A DNA stretch of 64,000 nucleotides from NCBI RefSeq assembly GCF_029407905.1, contig NW_026577903.1, forward strand, positions 992,001 through 1,056,000. Reading direction: 5' to 3'. The DNA comes from Bubalus kerabau. Its lineage: Eukaryota > Chordata > Mammalia > Artiodactyla > Bovidae. The notes under the pieces were generated by a model. It saw only the letters and a list, made by a program, of their open reading frames with translations, was not told the origin of the DNA and did no database searches. Position numbers and translations under genes: made by a program. Numbering within the stretch: the first letter of the stretch is position 1; every line of letters begins with the position of its first letter. Positions 33,801 to 47,923 of this stretch are shown here, piece by piece.

Positions 33801-36800
33801 TGTTGCTCTCGAGTCACTGTAGGGCAAAATAGACCTCATCTAGGCTTTTGTCCAGGACATAATGTTCCTCTCCAGGGGCAACAGGGATCTCGGGGTTGCA
33901 TTCCAGACTCACCCGAGGTAAGGCCTCGTCTCGAGGGGAAACAAAGTACTCTGCTCTCCTCTCAAGTCGCGACAGGTATCTCTTGGAGCCCATTGAGTGG
34001 CCTAAAGGGAGTAAAGCCTCCTGTGAAGTTTGGAGAAAAGACCAGGGATTGCTCTCCAGGTCAGGCAGGAAAAGAAGTTCCCAATCTCGCGATGACGGTG
34101 GGTTTTCCCGAGCTGCGGCGCCAGTGTGGGGTTTCTCACGAGGTATGACGGGGAGCTCAGGGAGCCTCTCATGTGGCGCCAGGAAGTCAGGTGTCCATGT
34201 GCATGGCGAGGGGGAGCGTGTCATTGCTCTCGAGTCATGGTAGGGGAATCCGTCCTCAAGACGCGTTGAAGACGGACTCTTGAGGTCTTTCTCGGGTTGC
34301 GGCAGGATACCCTGTGTTCCCTCGACTTGTGCCGGTGACCTCAGGGAGTTGCTCAGGGTGCCTCTGAGAAGACACTGATACTGTGGAGTTGGGAGGGGCC
34401 TCTCGGGACTCCACTGGGTGTGGTATAATACAAGAGGGCCTCATCTCGTGTTGAGGAAGGAACCTCAGGGTTCCTCTCCATTTCAGACTCCGATCTCAGG
34501 ATTCCTGCAGAGTTGGGACAGGAGAGTCAGGCCTCGTATTCTGTGGAGAAATGAAACTTAGCTTGCCTCTCGAGTTGTTCACGAGGTAACAGGTCACTTG
34601 TCGAGCTGTATGTGGAACCTGCAGAATTTTCCAAAAGATGCACGGGTGTTCAGGGTCCCTCCTTGTTGTGCCTTCATCCTACGGGATGCATTCCAAGACG
34701 TGTACGGGCATCGGGTTCTTAATAGCTGACCGGGAAATGGGGTCTTTCCGCATGTGGCACCACCCACGAGGCTACATCTCCAATTTCCTCGTGAGACAGG
34801 CCTCATCCTGATGTGCGCTGGGAAGATCGGTAACCCCTTCCACACAAAGCAGGAGAAAAGACACTCCTGTTGCAATCAGGAGGGGAGAAGGGGCTCAAAT
34901 GATGTGGTGCGGGGAACATGGGTGTTACCCTCGAGTGAGGCCTCTATGTTGGGGAACTTTGGGGGTGCCATCATGGGTGCCAAGTACCGTTTTGCACTTC
35001 AGTAGGAACGTGGGACTTCTTTTGAGATGCTGTGGCGGGCAAGGGCCTCATGCTGCGAAGACGATGGAACCACATGGTTTTTCTCGAGTTGCGGCGGGAT
35101 TCTCGAGTTACGACGTGGATTTCAGGCTTCCTCTTGTGTTAGCCCTGGGAAGCCCAAACTTCCCTTCGAGTTGCGAGGGAAAGCTGGATGTTGTGCTTGA
35201 ATCACTGCAAGGCCAAAGAGACCTCATCTAGGCGTGTGTCCAGGACCTAATAGTCCTCTCAAGGGAAGACAAGCATCTCGGGATTGCACTCCAGACTCCC
35301 CCGGGGAGTCAGGCCTCGCCTCGAGGGGAAGCAAAGGACTGCGCTCTCCTCTTGAGCCGCGACGCAGATCTCTTGGAGCCCACTGAGTCGCCTCAAGGGA
35401 ATCCATCCTACTCTTCAGTTTGGAGAGAGGACTCGGGATTGCTCTTCAGGCCAGGCAGGAAAAGAAGTCCCTCAGCTCGCGAGGACGGGGGCGTCTCAGG
35501 GGTTTCCTCGAGCTGCGGCGCCCGTGGGGGTTTTCTCCCGAGGCACGACGAGGACCTCAGGGAGCCTCTCGTGCGGCGCCAGGGAAGCCAGGTCTGCATG
35601 GGCTAGGCGAGGGGGAGCGCATCATTGCTCTCCAGTCCAGAGAGGGGACTAGGGCCTCAAGACACTTTGAAGAAGGACTATCGAGGTCTTTCTCGAGTGG
35701 TGGCAGGAAACCCTCATTTCCCTCGACTTTGCAGGGGACCTGAGGGAACTTCCCAGGGTGCCCCTGAGAGGTGAGGGATGCTGTGGAGTTAGCGGGGCCT
35801 CTCGGGACTCCGCTGTGGTTGGCGTAATGGAAGAGGGCCTCATCTCGAGGGGAGGCAGGAACCTCAGGCTTCCTCTCTGTTTCTGACTCCGACCCTCCGA
35901 CCTCAGGGTCCCTGCAGAGTTGGGAGCGGAGAGTTAGGCCTCGTCTTGTCTGAGGAAGGGAACTCCGCTTGCCTCTCGAGTTGCTCAGGGGGTCTCAGGC
36001 CCCTCTTCGAGCTGTGTGTGGAACCCACGGGTGTTTCTGGACGATGCACGGGAGTGTCAGTGCCCCTTCGTGTTGTGCCTTCACCCACAGGGTTGCCTTC
36101 GAAGAGGTGTCCGTGCAACGGGTTCTTCTGAAGAGTGGACCGGGAAATCGAGGTCGATCGGCATGTGGCACCACCCCCGTGGCTCATCTCGAATTTCCTC
36201 GTGCGGACGGCCTCATCCTGAGATGCGCCGGGAAGGGCGGGAATCCCTTCCAGACCACGCAGGGGAATCGACACTCCTGTCGCCATCAGGAGGGGAGAAG
36301 GGGCTCAGATGAAGTGGTGTCGGGACCCTCAGTGTTTCCCTCGAGGGAACCCGGTGTGTCGGGGAATTTCTGGGGGTCGCATGAAAGGTGTCAGGTACTG
36401 TTTCGCACTTCAGGACGGAAACTTGGACTTCCCTTGAGACCCATAGCGGGCAAGAGGCTCATCTTGCAAAGACGTTGGAACCACGTGGTTTTCCTCGAGT
36501 TGCGGTGGGATTCTCGAGTTACAACGGGGATCTCAGGCTTCCTCTTGGGTTGGCCCTAGGAAGCCCAATCTTCTCCTCGAGTGAGAGGGAAAGATGGGGG
36601 TTGCGCTCGAGTCACTGCAGGGCCGAAGAGACCTCACTTAGGCGTGTGTCCGGAACCTAATATTCCTCTACAGGGAAGGCAGGGATCTCGGGGTTGCATT
36701 CCAGGCTCCCCTGGGGAGTCAGGCCTCGTCTCGAGGGGAAGCCAAGGACTCCGCCCTCCTCTCGAGTCGCGACGCGGGTCTCTGGGAGCCCCCTGAGCGG

Positions 36801-39555
36801 CCTCAAGGGAGTCCAGCCTCCTCTTCAGTTTGGAGACAGGACCCGGGATTGCTCTGCAGGCCATGCAGGAAAAGAAGGCCCTCAGCTCACGAGGACGTGG
36901 GGGTCTCAGGGGTTTCCTCGAGCTGCGGAACCGTGGGGGTTTTCTCCCGAGGCACGACGAGAATCTCAGGGAGCCTCTCGTGCGGCTCCAGGGAAGTCAG
37001 GTCTCCATGCGCGTAGCGAGGGGGAGTGCATCCTGGCTCTCGAGTCACGGGAGGGGACTAGGGCCTCGAGACGCGTTGAAGAAGGACTCTCGAGGTCTTT
37101 CTCGGGGGGCGGCGGGAAAGCCTCGTGTCCTTCGCCTTCTGTCGGGGACCTTAGGGCACTTCCCAGGGTGCCTCTGAGAGGCGAGGGATCCTGTGGAGGT
37201 GGCGGGGCCCCTCGGGACTCCGCTGGGTCTGGCGCAACGGAAGAGGGCCTCACGTCGAAGGGAGGCAGGAACCTCAGGCTTCCTCTCCGTTTCGGACTCC
37301 GACCGCAGGGTCCCTGCAGAGTTGGGACAGGAGAGTCAGGCCTCGTCTTGTCTGAGGAAGGGAACCCCGCTGGCCTCTCGAGTTGCTCAGGGGGTCTCAG
37401 GCCCCTCGTCGAGCTGTGTGTGGAACCCGCGGGTCTTTGCGGACGATGCACGGGGGTGGCAGTGCCCCTTCGTGTTGTGCCTTCACCCACAGGGTTGCCT
37501 TCGAAGAGGGGTCCGGGCCTCGGGTCCTTCTCAAGAGCGGACCGGGGAATCGGGGGCGTTCGGCATGTGGCCCCACCCACGTGGCTCGTCTCGAATTTCC
37601 TCGTGAGACCGGCCTCATCCTGAGGTGCGCCGGGAAGGCCGGGAACCCCTTCCAGACCACGCAGGTGAATCGCCTCTCCTGTCGCGATCAGGAGGGGAGA
37701 AGGGGCTCAGAGGAAGCGGTGCCGGGACCCTCGGTGTTCCCCTCGGGGGACTCCGGCGTGTCGGGGGACTTTTGGAGGTCGCAGGAAGGCTGTCAGGGAC
37801 CGTTTCGCCCTTCAGGGCGGAACAGGGGACTTCCCTTGAGACTCCGTCGCGAGCAAGGGCCTCTTCTTGCCAAGAGGTGGGAACCACGTGGTTTTTCTCG
37901 AGTTGCGGCGGCATTCTCGAGTTACGACGGGGATCTCAGCCTTCCCCTTGGGTTGGCCCTGGGAAGCCCAATCTTCCTCTCGGGTTGCGAGGGAAAGCTG
38001 GGGGTTGCGCTCGAGTCACTGCAGGGCCGAAGAGACCTCACCTAGGCGTGTGTCCGGGACCTAATACTCCTCTCCAGGGAAGACAAGGATCTCGGGGTTG
38101 CATCCCATGCTCCCCCGGGGAGTCAGGCCTCGCCTCGAGGGGAAGCCAAGGACTCCGCTCTCCTCCCGAGTCGAGACGCTGATATCTTGGTGCCCCCTGA
38201 GTGGCCTCAAGGGAGTCCAGCCTCCTCTTCACTTTTAAGAGAGGACTCGTGATTGCTCTCCAGGCCAGGCAGGAAAAGAAGGCCCTCTGCTCGCGAGGAC
38301 GGGGGCATCTCAGCGGTTTCCTCCGGCTGCGGCACCCGTGGGGGATTTCTCCCGAGGCACGACGAGGATCTCAGGTAGCCTCTCGTGTGGCGCCAGGGAA
38401 GTCATGTCTCCTTGCACGTTGCGAGAAGGAGCGCGTCATTGTTCTCGAGTCATGGGAGGGGACTAGGTCCTGAAGACCCGTTGAAGAAGGACTCTCGATG
38501 TCTTTCTTGGGTTGCAGCGGGAAACCCTCGTTTCCCCCGACTTCTTCCGGGGCCTGAGGGAACTTCCCAGGGTGCCTCTGAGAGGTGAGGGACGCTGTGG
38601 AGTTGGTGGGGCCTCTCGGGACTCCACTGGGTTTGTCGCAATGGAAGAGGGCCTCATCTCGAGTGGAGGCAGGAACCTCAGGCTTCCTCTCCAATTCTGA
38701 CTCTGATCGTAGTGTCCCTGCAGAGTTGGGACAGGAGAGTCAGTTTATGTCTTTTCTGAGGAAGGGAACTCCGCTTGGCTCTCGAGTTGTTCATGGGGTT
38801 TCAGGCCCCTTGTCAAACTGTGTGTGGAATCTGCAGGTTTTTCCAGACGATGCATGGGGGTGTCAGTGACCCTTCGTTTTGTGTCTTCATCCACAGGGTT
38901 GCCTTCGAAGAGGTGTCCGGGCATCGTGTTCTTATGAAGTGCGTACTGGGAAATCGGGGTCGTTCAGCATTTGGCACCACCCACGTGGCTAGTCTCGAAT
39001 TTCCTCATGAAACCGGCCTCATCCTGAGGTGTGCCGCGAAGGTCATGAAACCCTTCCGGACAAAGCAGAGGATTCGACCCTCCTGTGGTGATCAGGAGGG
39101 GAGAAGTGGCTCAGATGAAGTGCTGCTGGGAACCTCGGTGTTTCCCTCAAGTGAGACAGGTATGTCGGGTAACTTTTGGGGTCGCATAACGCGTTCCAAG
39201 TACCGTTTCGCTCTTCAAATTGGAACGTGCTCCAGCGGGCAAGGGCCTCATCTTGGAATGACTGGGGAACCACTTGGTTTTTCTCTAGTTGCGGTGGGAT
39301 ATTTGAGTTACCACAGGGAATTCATGCTTCCTCTTGTGTTGGCCCACAAAAGTCTTATCTTCCATTCGAGATTCGAGGAAGAGCTGGAGGTGCGCTCTAG
39401 TCACTGAAGGCAAAAGAGACCCCACCAAGGCTTGTGTGCAGGACCTAATGTTCATGTCAAGGGGCGACAGGAATCTCGGGGTTGCATTCCAGACTCACCC
39501 TGGAGTCAGGCCTCGTCTCGAGGGGAAGCAAAGGACTCTGCTCTCCTCTCGAGTC

Positions 39556-39869
39556 GCGACGCGGGTCTCTTGGAGCCCCCTGAGCGGCCTCAAGGGAGTC
39601 CAGCCTCCTCTTCCGTTTGGAGAGAGGACCCGGGATTGCTCTCCAGGCCATGCAGGAAAAGAAGGCCCTCAGCTCGCGAGGACGGGGGCGTCTCAGGGGT
39701 TTCCTCGAGCTGCGGCACCCGTGGGGGTTTTCTCCCGAGGCACGACGAGGATCTCAGGGAGCCTCTCATGCGGCGCCAGGGAAGTCAGGTCTCCATGCGC
39801 GTGGCGAGGGGGAGCGCGTCCTGGCTCTCGAGTCACGGGAGGGGAAGAGGGCCTCGAGACGCGTTGAAG
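39556..39869 (+). repeat. Conversion-like patch of homogeneous-array sequence inside HOR copy B
   Basis: Copy A (22,164-22,541) has the GGACGGGTATGTCTTGGAG form. Copy B has CGACGCGGGTCTCTTGGAG and continues with the variants of the 1,405-bp homogeneous array (CTCTTCCGTTTGGAGAGAGG, AGCTCGCGAGGACGGGG, CGCGTCCTGGCTCTCGAG). The right edge, GCGTTGAAG|ATCTCAGGAAGG, drops about 65 bp and lands on a variant otherwise seen at 41,287. On both sides the copies agree at offsets 17,392 and 17,326. Confidence 0.82.
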
Positions 39870-42800
39870 ATCTCAGGAAGGTCTAAGGGTGCCTCTGAGA
39901 AGTCAGGGTCACTGTGGAGTTGGGAGGGGCCTCTCGGAACTCCACTGGGTTTGGTACAATGGAAGAGGGCCTCATGACAAGTTGAGGCAGGAACCACAGG
40001 GTTCCTCTCCTGGCTTCGAATGCGCCGGATCTGACTCGGATCGCAGAGTCCCTGCAGAGTTGGGACAGGAGAGTCAGGCCTCGTCTTGTGTGGAGGAATG
40101 GAACTCCGCTTGACTCTCGCATTGTTCATGGGGTGACAGGCCACTTGTCGATTTGTATGTGGAACTTGCGGGTTTTTCTGGACGATGCACTGGGGTGTCA
40201 CTGCCCCTTCGTGTTGTGCCTTGTTCCACAGGATTGCCTTCGAGTTGGGTTCTGCCATCGGGTTCTTATCAAGAGCGGACCAGGGAATCGGGGTCTTTTG
40301 GCATGCCGCACCACCCACGAGGCTATGTCTCGAATTTCCTCGTGAGACTGGCCTCATCTTGATGTGCGCCAGGAAGGTCGGGAACGCCTTCCAGACAAAG
40401 CAGGGGAATCGAACCTCCTGTCGCGATCAAGAGGGGAGAAGAGTCTCAGATGAAGTGGTGCCGGGAACCTCGGTGTTCTCCTCAAGTGAGACTGGTATGT
40501 CGGGGAACTTTTGGGGTCGCATCAAGGGTTCCAAGTAACTTTTCGCTCTTCAATACAGAACGTGGGACTTCTCTTGAGACGCTGTAGCGGGCAAGGGCCT
40601 CATCTTTCGATGACGGGGGAACCACCTGGTTTTTCTTGAGTTGGGGCGGGATTCTCGAGTTACAACCGGGAATTCAGGCTTCCTCTTCAACTGGCCCAGG
40701 GAAGTCCAGTTTTCATTCGAATTGTGAGTTAGAACTGGGGATTGCTCTCGAGACACTGCAGGGCCAAATAGACCTCATCTAGGCTTGTGTCCAGGACCTA
40801 ATGTTCCTCTGCTGGGGCGACAGCGATCTCAGCATTGCATTCTCGACTCACCCGGGGAGTCAGGCCTCGTCTCGAGGGGAAGCCAAGGACACTGCTCTCC
40901 TGTCAAGTCGCGACGGGTATATCTTGGAGCTCACTGTGTGGCCTAAAATGAGTCAAGCCTCCTGTGGAGTTTGGAGAGAGGACTCAGGATTGCTCTCCAG
41001 GCCATACAGCAAAAGAAGGCCCTCATCTCGTGAGGACTGGGGCGTCGCGTGGGTATTCTCGAGCTGTGGCTCCAGTGTGGTGTTGCTCACGAGGTATAAT
41101 GGGGAGCTCAGGGAGCCTCTCCTGTGGCGCCAGGGAAGTCAGGTTTCTATGCGCGTGGCTAGGGGGAGCGCGTCATTGCTCTCGAGTCATGGTAGGGGAA
41201 TCGCACCTCAAGACGCGTTGAAGAAGGACTCTCGAGGTCTTTTACGGGTTGGGGCAGGAAACCCTTTGTTCCCTCGACTTGTGCCGGTGATCTCAGGAAG
41301 GTCTAAGGGTGCCTCTGAGAAGTCAGGGATACTGAGCAGTTGGGAGGGGTCTCTCGGGACTCCACTGGGTTCGGTGCAATGGAAGAGGGCCTCATCTCGA
41401 GTGGAGGCAGGAAACTCATGTTTCCTCTCCTGACTTCCCCTGGGCCAGATCTGACTCGGATCGCAGTTTCGCTGCAGAGTTCGAACAGGAGAGTCAGGCC
41501 TCGTCTTGTGTGGAGGAATGGAACTCTGCTTGCCTCTCCAGTTGTTCACGGGGTGACAGGTCACTTCTCGAGCTGTGTGTGGTACCTGCGGGTTTCTCCG
41601 GACGATACCCAGGGGTGTCAGTGCCCCTAAGTGTTGTGCCTTCATCAAAAGGGTTATCTTCAAAGAGGTGTCCGGGCATCAGGATCTTATCAAGAGCGGA
41701 CCGGGAAATCGGGGTCTTTCGGCATGTGTCACCATCCACGTGGCTATGTCTCGAATATCCTCGTGAGACCGGCCTCATCCTGAGATGCACCGGGAAAGTC
41801 GGGAACCCCTTCAAGACAAAACAGGGGAATCGACCCTCCTGTCGCGATCAGGAGGGGAGAAGGGGCCCAGATGTAGTGGTGCCGGGAACCTCGGTGTTCT
41901 CCTCGAGTCAGACCGGTGTGTCGAGGAACTTTTGAGGGCGCATCAAGGGTGCCAATACCGTTTCGCACTTCAAGACGGAACGTGGGACTTCTCTTGAGAC
42001 GCTGTAGGGGGCAAGGGCCTCATCTTGGGATGACGGGGGAACCACGTGGCGTTTCTCGTGTTGTGGCGGGATTCTCGAGTTTCGACGGGGAATACAGTCT
42101 TCCTCATGTGTTGAGCCAGGGAAGTCCTATCTTCCATTCGAGTTTGAAGGGAGAGCTGGGGATTGCTCTCGAGTCACTGCAGGGCAAAATAGACCTCATC
42201 TAGGCTTGTGTCCAGGACTTAATGTTGGTCCCTACGGGCGACAGGGATCTTGGGTTTGCATACAAGACTCACCCGGGGAATCAGGCCTCATCTCGAGGGG
42301 AAGCAAAGAACTCCGCTGTCCTTTTGAGTCGCGATGGGTATCTCTTGGAGCCCACTGTGTGCCCTAAAGGGAGTCAAGCCTCCTGTGGTGTTTGGATAGA
42401 GGACTCGGGATTCCTCTCCAGGCCATGCAGGAAAAGAAGGCCCTCATCTCGCGATGATGGCGGCGTCTCGTGGGTTTTCTGGACTGCCGCGCTAGTGCCG
42501 GGTTTCTGACGAGGTACGAGAGGGAGCTCAGGGAGCCTCTCATGTGGCGCTAGGGAAGTCAGGTCCCCATGAGATGGCTAGGGGGAGCTCGTCATTGCTC
42601 TCGAGTCATGGTAGGGTAATCGGGCCTCAAGACGGGTTGAAGAAGGACTCTCGAGGTCTTTCTCGGGTCACTGCATAAAATCCAGGGTTCCCTTGACTTG
42701 TGCCTGCGACCTCAGGGAGCTTCTCAGAGTGCCTCTGAGAAGTCAGGGATACTGTGCAGTTTGGAGGGGCCTCTCGAGACTCCTCTGCATTTGGTGGAAT

Positions 42801-43515
42801 GTAAGAGGGACTCATCTCGAGTTGAAGCAGGAACCTCAGTGTTCCTCTCCATTTCTGACTCAGATCGCAAGGTCCCTGCATGTTGGTACAGGAGAGTCAG
42901 GCCTCATCTTTTCTGGAGGATGGGACTCCTCTTGCCTCTCGAGTTGTTCTCGAGGTGACAGGTCACTTGTCGAGCTGTGTGTGTAACCTGCCCGTTTTTC
43001 CGGATGATGCAGAGGTGTGTTAGTGCCCCTTCGTGTTGTACCTTCATACTCAAGGCTGCCTTCCAAGAGGTGTCCGAGCATCGGATTCTTATCAAGAGCG
43101 GACCGGGAAATTGGAGTCTTTCAGCAAGTGGCACCACCCACAAAGCTACGTATCGAATTTCCCCATGAGACCGGCCTCATCCTGAGTTGTACAGGGAAGG
43201 TCGGGCCCCCTTGCAGACAAAGCAGGGGAATCGACCCACCGGTCACGATCAGGAGGGGAGAAGGGGCTTAAATGAAGTGGTGCCGGGAACCTCGGTGTTC
43301 CCCTTGAGTGAGACCGGCGTGTTGGGGGACTTTTGGGGTCGCATCAAGGGTGCCAAGTACCGTTTCGCATTTCAAGACGGAACCTGGGACATCTTTTGAA
43401 ACGCTGTAGCGGGCAAGGGCCTCATCTTGCGATGACGGGAGAACCACGTGGTTTTGCTCGAGTTGCGGCGGGATTCTCGAGTTATGACCGGGAATTTAGG
43501 CTTCCTCTTGTTGGC

Positions 43516-44386
43516 TTTGAAATCCAATCTTCCATTCGGGATGCGAGGGGGAGCTGGGGATTGCGCTAGAGTCACTGCAGGGCAAAAGAGACCTAATCTA
43601 GGCTTGTGTCCAGGATCTAACGTTGCTCTCCAGGGGCGACAGGGATCTCGGGTTTGCATTCCAGACTCATCTGGGGAGTCAGTTCTCACCTCGAGGGTAA
43701 GCAAAGAATTCCGCTCTCGTCTCGAGTCGCGATGGGTATCTCTTGGAGCCCACTGTGTGTACTAAAGGGAGTCAAGCCTCCTGTGGAGTTTGGAGAGAGG
43801 ACTCGGGATTGGACTCCAGGCCATGCAGGAAAAGAAGGCCCTCATCTCGAGATGACGGTGGCGTCTCGTGGGTTTTCTCGAGCTGCGGCGCCAGTGTGGG
43901 GTGTCTCATGAAGTACCACGGGGATCTCAGGGAGCCTCTTGTGTGGCGCCAGGAAAATCCAGTATTCCATTCGAGTTGCAAGTTAGAACTGGGGATTGCT
44001 CTCCAGTCACTGCAGGGCAAAATAGACCTCATCTACGCTTGTGTCCAGGACCTAGTGTTCCACTACTGGGCCGACAGGGATCTCAGGGTTGCATTCTCGA
44101 CTCACCCGGAGAGTCAGGCCTCGTCTTGAGGGGAAAAAAAGGACTCCGCTCTCCTGTCGAGTCGCGACGGGTATCTCTTGGAGCCCACTGCGTGGCATAA
44201 AGGGAGTGAAGCCTCCTATGGAGTTTGGAGAGATGACTCGGGATTGTTTTCCTGGCCATGCAGGAAAAAAGGCCCTCATCTCGCGATGACGGGGGCATCT
44301 CGTGGGTTTTCTCCAGCTGCGGCGCCAGGATCAGATTTCTCACGAGGTACAACGGGGAGCTCAGAGAGCCTCTCGTGTGGTGCTAG
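43516..44386 (+). repeat. Internal tandem duplication (about 435 bp x 2) in HOR monomer 4, copy B
   Basis: Exact counterpart of 26,190-27,060 at offset 17,326, with its junction near 43,952. Its presence in both HOR copies dates it before the 17-kb duplication. Confidence 0.82.
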
Positions 44387-47300
44387 GGACGTCAAGTCTC
44401 CGTGCGTGTGGTGAAGGGGAGTGCATGATTGCTCTCGAGTCATAGTAGGCGAATCGGGCCTCAAGACGCATTGAAGAAGGACTCTTGACGTCTTTCTCGG
44501 GTTGCGGCAGGGAACCCTGGGTTCCCTTGATTTGTGTCGGTGACCTCAGGCAACTTCTAAGGGTGCCTCTGAGAAGTCAGGGACACTGTGGATTTGGGAG
44601 GGGCCCTTCGTTACTCAACTGGGTTTGGTGCAATCGAAGAGGGCCTCATCTCGAATGGAGGCAGGAACGTCAGGGGTCCTCTCCATTTCTGACTCGGGTC
44701 GCAGGGTACCTGCAGAGTATGGAGAAGAGAGTCACGCCTCGTCTTTTGTGGAGGAGTGGATTTCCCCTTGCCTTTCGAGTTGTTCACGGAGTGACAGGCC
44801 ACTTGTTGAGCTGAGTGTGGAACCTGCGGGTTTTTCCGGACGATGCACGGGGGTGTCAGTGCCCCTTCGTGTTGTGCCTTCATCCACAGGGATGCCTTCA
44901 AAGAGGTTTCCGGGCATCGGGTTCTTTTCAAGAGCGTACCGGAAAATTGGGGTCTTTCAGCATGTGGTACCACCCACGAGGCTACGTCTCGAATTTCCTC
45001 GGGAGACCGGCCTCATCCTGAGGTGCGCCGGGAAGGTCGGGAACCCCTTGCAGACAAAGCAGGGGAATCGACCCACCGCTCGCGATCAGAAGGGGAGAAG
45101 GGGCTCAGATGAAGTGGTGCCGGGAACCTCGGTGGTCCCCTCGAGTGAGACTGGTATGTCACGGCACTTTTGAGGTCGCATCAAGGGTGCCAAGTACAGT
45201 TTTGCACTTCAAGACGGAACGTGGGAATTCTCTGGAGATGCTGTAGCGGGCAAGGGCCTCATATTGCGATGACGAGGGAAACATGTGGTTTTTCTCGAGT
45301 TGAGGCGGGATTCTCGAGTTACAACGGGGAATTCAAGCTTCCTCTTGTGTTGGCCCAGGAAGTCCAATCTTCCATTCAACTTGTCAGAGAGAGCTGGGGG
45401 TTGCTCTCGAGTCACTTCAGGGCAAAGAGTCCTCATCTAGGCTTGGGTCCAGGACGTAATGTTCCTCTCCAGGGGCGACAGGGATATCGGGGTCGCATTC
45501 CAGTCTCACCCGGTGGGTCACGCCTCATCTCGAGTGGAAGCAAAGGACTCCACTATCCTCTCGAGTCGCGACACGTAACTCTTGGAGCCCAATGAGTGGC
45601 CTAAAGGGAGTCAAGCGTCCTGTGTAGCTTGGACAGAAGGTTCACGCTTGATCTGCATACCATGCAGTTAAAGATGGCCCTCCTCTCATGATGACGGGGG
45701 CGTCTCATGGGTTTTCTCGAGCTGCGGCGCCAGTGTGGGGTTTCTCACGAGATATGATGGGGAGTTCAGGGATCCTCTTGTGCAGCGCCAGAGAAGCCTG
45801 ACTCCATGCGTGTGGCCAGGCAGATCGCGTCATTGCTCTCGAGACATGGGAGGGACTAGGGCCTCAAGAGGCATTTAAGAAGGACTCTCAAGGTCTTTCT
45901 TGGGTTGGGGCGGGAAACACTCATTTCCCTCGACCTCTACAGGGGACCTTAGGGAACTTCCCAGGTGCCTTTGAGAGGTGAGGGATACTGAAGAGTTAGA
46001 GGGGCCTCTCGGGACTCCACTAGGTTTGACGAAATGAAAGAGGGCCTCATCTCGATTGGAGGCAGGAACCTCAGGCTTCCTCTCCATTTCTGACTCCGAC
46101 CGCAGGGTCCCTGCAGAGTTGGGACAGGAGAGTCAGGCCTCGTCTTGTCTGAGTAACGGAACTCTGCTTGCCTCTCGAGTCGTTCAGGGGGTCTCAGGGC
46201 CCTTGACAAGCTGTGTGTGGAACCTGCGGGTGTTTCCAGAAGATGCATGGGGGTGTCAGTGCCCCTTCGTTTTGTGCCTTCCCCCACAGGGTTGCCTTCA
46301 AAGAGGTGTCCGGGCATCGGGTTCATTTCAAGAGCGGACCGGGAAATTGGGGTCATTCTGCATGTGGCACCACCCACGTGGCTCATCTCGAATTTCCTCG
46401 TGAGACCAGCATCATCCTGAGGTGCGCCGGGAAGGCCGGGAACCCCTTCCACACAAAGTAGGGGAATCGATTCTCCTGTCGCGATCAGGAGGGGAGATGG
46501 GGCTCAGATGAAGTGGTGCCGGGACCCTCGGTGTTCCACTCGAGGGAACCCGGCGTTTCAGGGAACTTTAGGGGTCGCATCAAGGGAGCCAAGTACCGTT
46601 TCCCACTTCAGGACAGAACATGGGACTTCCCTGGAGACGCTGTAGCGGGCAAGGGCCTCATCCTGTGAAGACGTTGGAACCACGTCGTTTTTCTTGAGTT
46701 GCATCGGGATTCTCGAAAATGACAGGAATTTCAGGTCTCTCTTGGGTTGGCCCTGGGAAGCCCAAACTTCAATTCGAGTTGCGATGGAAAGCTGGGGGTT
46801 CTGCTCGAGTCACTACAGGGCCAAAGAGACCTCATCGAGGCGTGTGTCCAGGACCTAATATTCCTCTCAAGGGAAGACAGGGATCCCGGGTTTCCATTCC
46901 AGACTCCCCCGGGGAGTCAGGACTGGCCTGGAGGGGAAGCAAAGGACTCCGCTTTCCTCTCAAGTCGCGACACGGATCTCTTGGAGCCCACTGAGTGGAC
47001 TCAAGGGTGTCGAGCCTCCTCTTCAGTTTGGAGAGAGGACTCGGGATTGCTCTCCAGGCCAGGCAGGAAAAGAAGGCCCTCATCTCGCGATGACGGGGGC
47101 GTCTCATGGGTTTCCTCAGGCTGCTGCGCCCATGGGGGTTTTCTCACGAGGCACGACGAGGACCTCAGGGAGCCTCTCGTGCGGCGCCAGGGAAGTCAGG
47201 TCTCCATGCGCATAGCGAGGGGGAGCTGGTCATCACTCTCGAGTCATGGGAAGCGGCTAGGTCCTCAAGAGGCGTTGAAGAAGGACTCTCGAGGTCTTTC

Positions 47301-47923
47301 TCGGGTTGCGGCGGGAAACCCTCGTTTCCCTCAACTTCTGCAGGGGACCTTAGGGAACTTCCCAGGGTGCCTCTGAGAGGTGAGGGATGCTGTGTAGTTG
47401 GCAGGGCTTCTAGGGACTCTGCTGGGTTCGGTGCAATGGAAGAGGGCCTCATCTCGAGGGGAGGCAGGAACCTCAGGCTTCCTCTCGGTTTCGGACTCCG
47501 ACTGCACGGTCCCTGCAGTGTTGGGACAGGAGAGTCATGCCTCGTCTTGTCTGAGGAATGGAATTCTGGTTGCCTCTCGAGTTGTTCCGGGAGTCTCAGG
47601 CCCCTTGTCGAGCTGTGTGTAGACCCTGCGGGTTTTTCCGGATGATGCATGGGGGTGTCAGTGCCCCTTCGTGTTGTGCCTTCACCCACAGGGTTGCCTT
47701 CGAAGAGGTGTCCGGGCATCGGGTTCTTATCAAGAGCGGACCGGAAAATCAGGGTCGTTCGGCACGTGGCACCTCACACGTGGCTAGTCTCGAATTTCCT
47801 CCTGAGACCGGCCTCATCCTGAGGTGCGCCAGGAAGGCCGGGAACCCCTTCCAGACCACGCAGGGGAATCGACTCTCCTGTCGCGATCATGAAGGGAGAA
47901 GGGGCTCAGATGAAGTGGTGCCG

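Larger units (their letters stand above)
20655..38045 (+). repeat. Satellite I 12-monomer higher-order repeat, copy A (about 17.39 kb)
   Basis: Monomer starts are at about 21,160, 22,543, 23,962, 25,382, 27,215, 28,621, 30,021, 31,538, 32,946, 34,338, 35,738 and 37,148. Spacings are close to 1.4 kb except 25,382-27,215 (1,833 bp) and 30,021-31,538 (1,517 bp), which carry internal partial duplications. Neighbouring monomers differ visibly, yet each is nearly identical to the one 12 positions later (offset 17,392 bp at the start, 17,326 bp through the middle, 17,330 bp at the end). The limits were set where offset similarity is first and last strong (for example the shared GATATCTTGGTGCCCCCTGAG variant near 20,792 and 38,183). 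CTCGAG and TCGCGA motifs recur in each monomer. No gene. Confidence 0.88.

Noticed and set aside
36694..37623. 309-codon open frame in satellite I (another at 61,047-61,976)
   Set aside because: Open frames of this size appear on both strands and in overlapping phases throughout the array and recur with the monomer period. The sequence is GC-rich and poor in stop trinucleotides. The translation is low-complexity (Gly, Arg, Ser, Pro) with no domain, and frames break freely between monomers.
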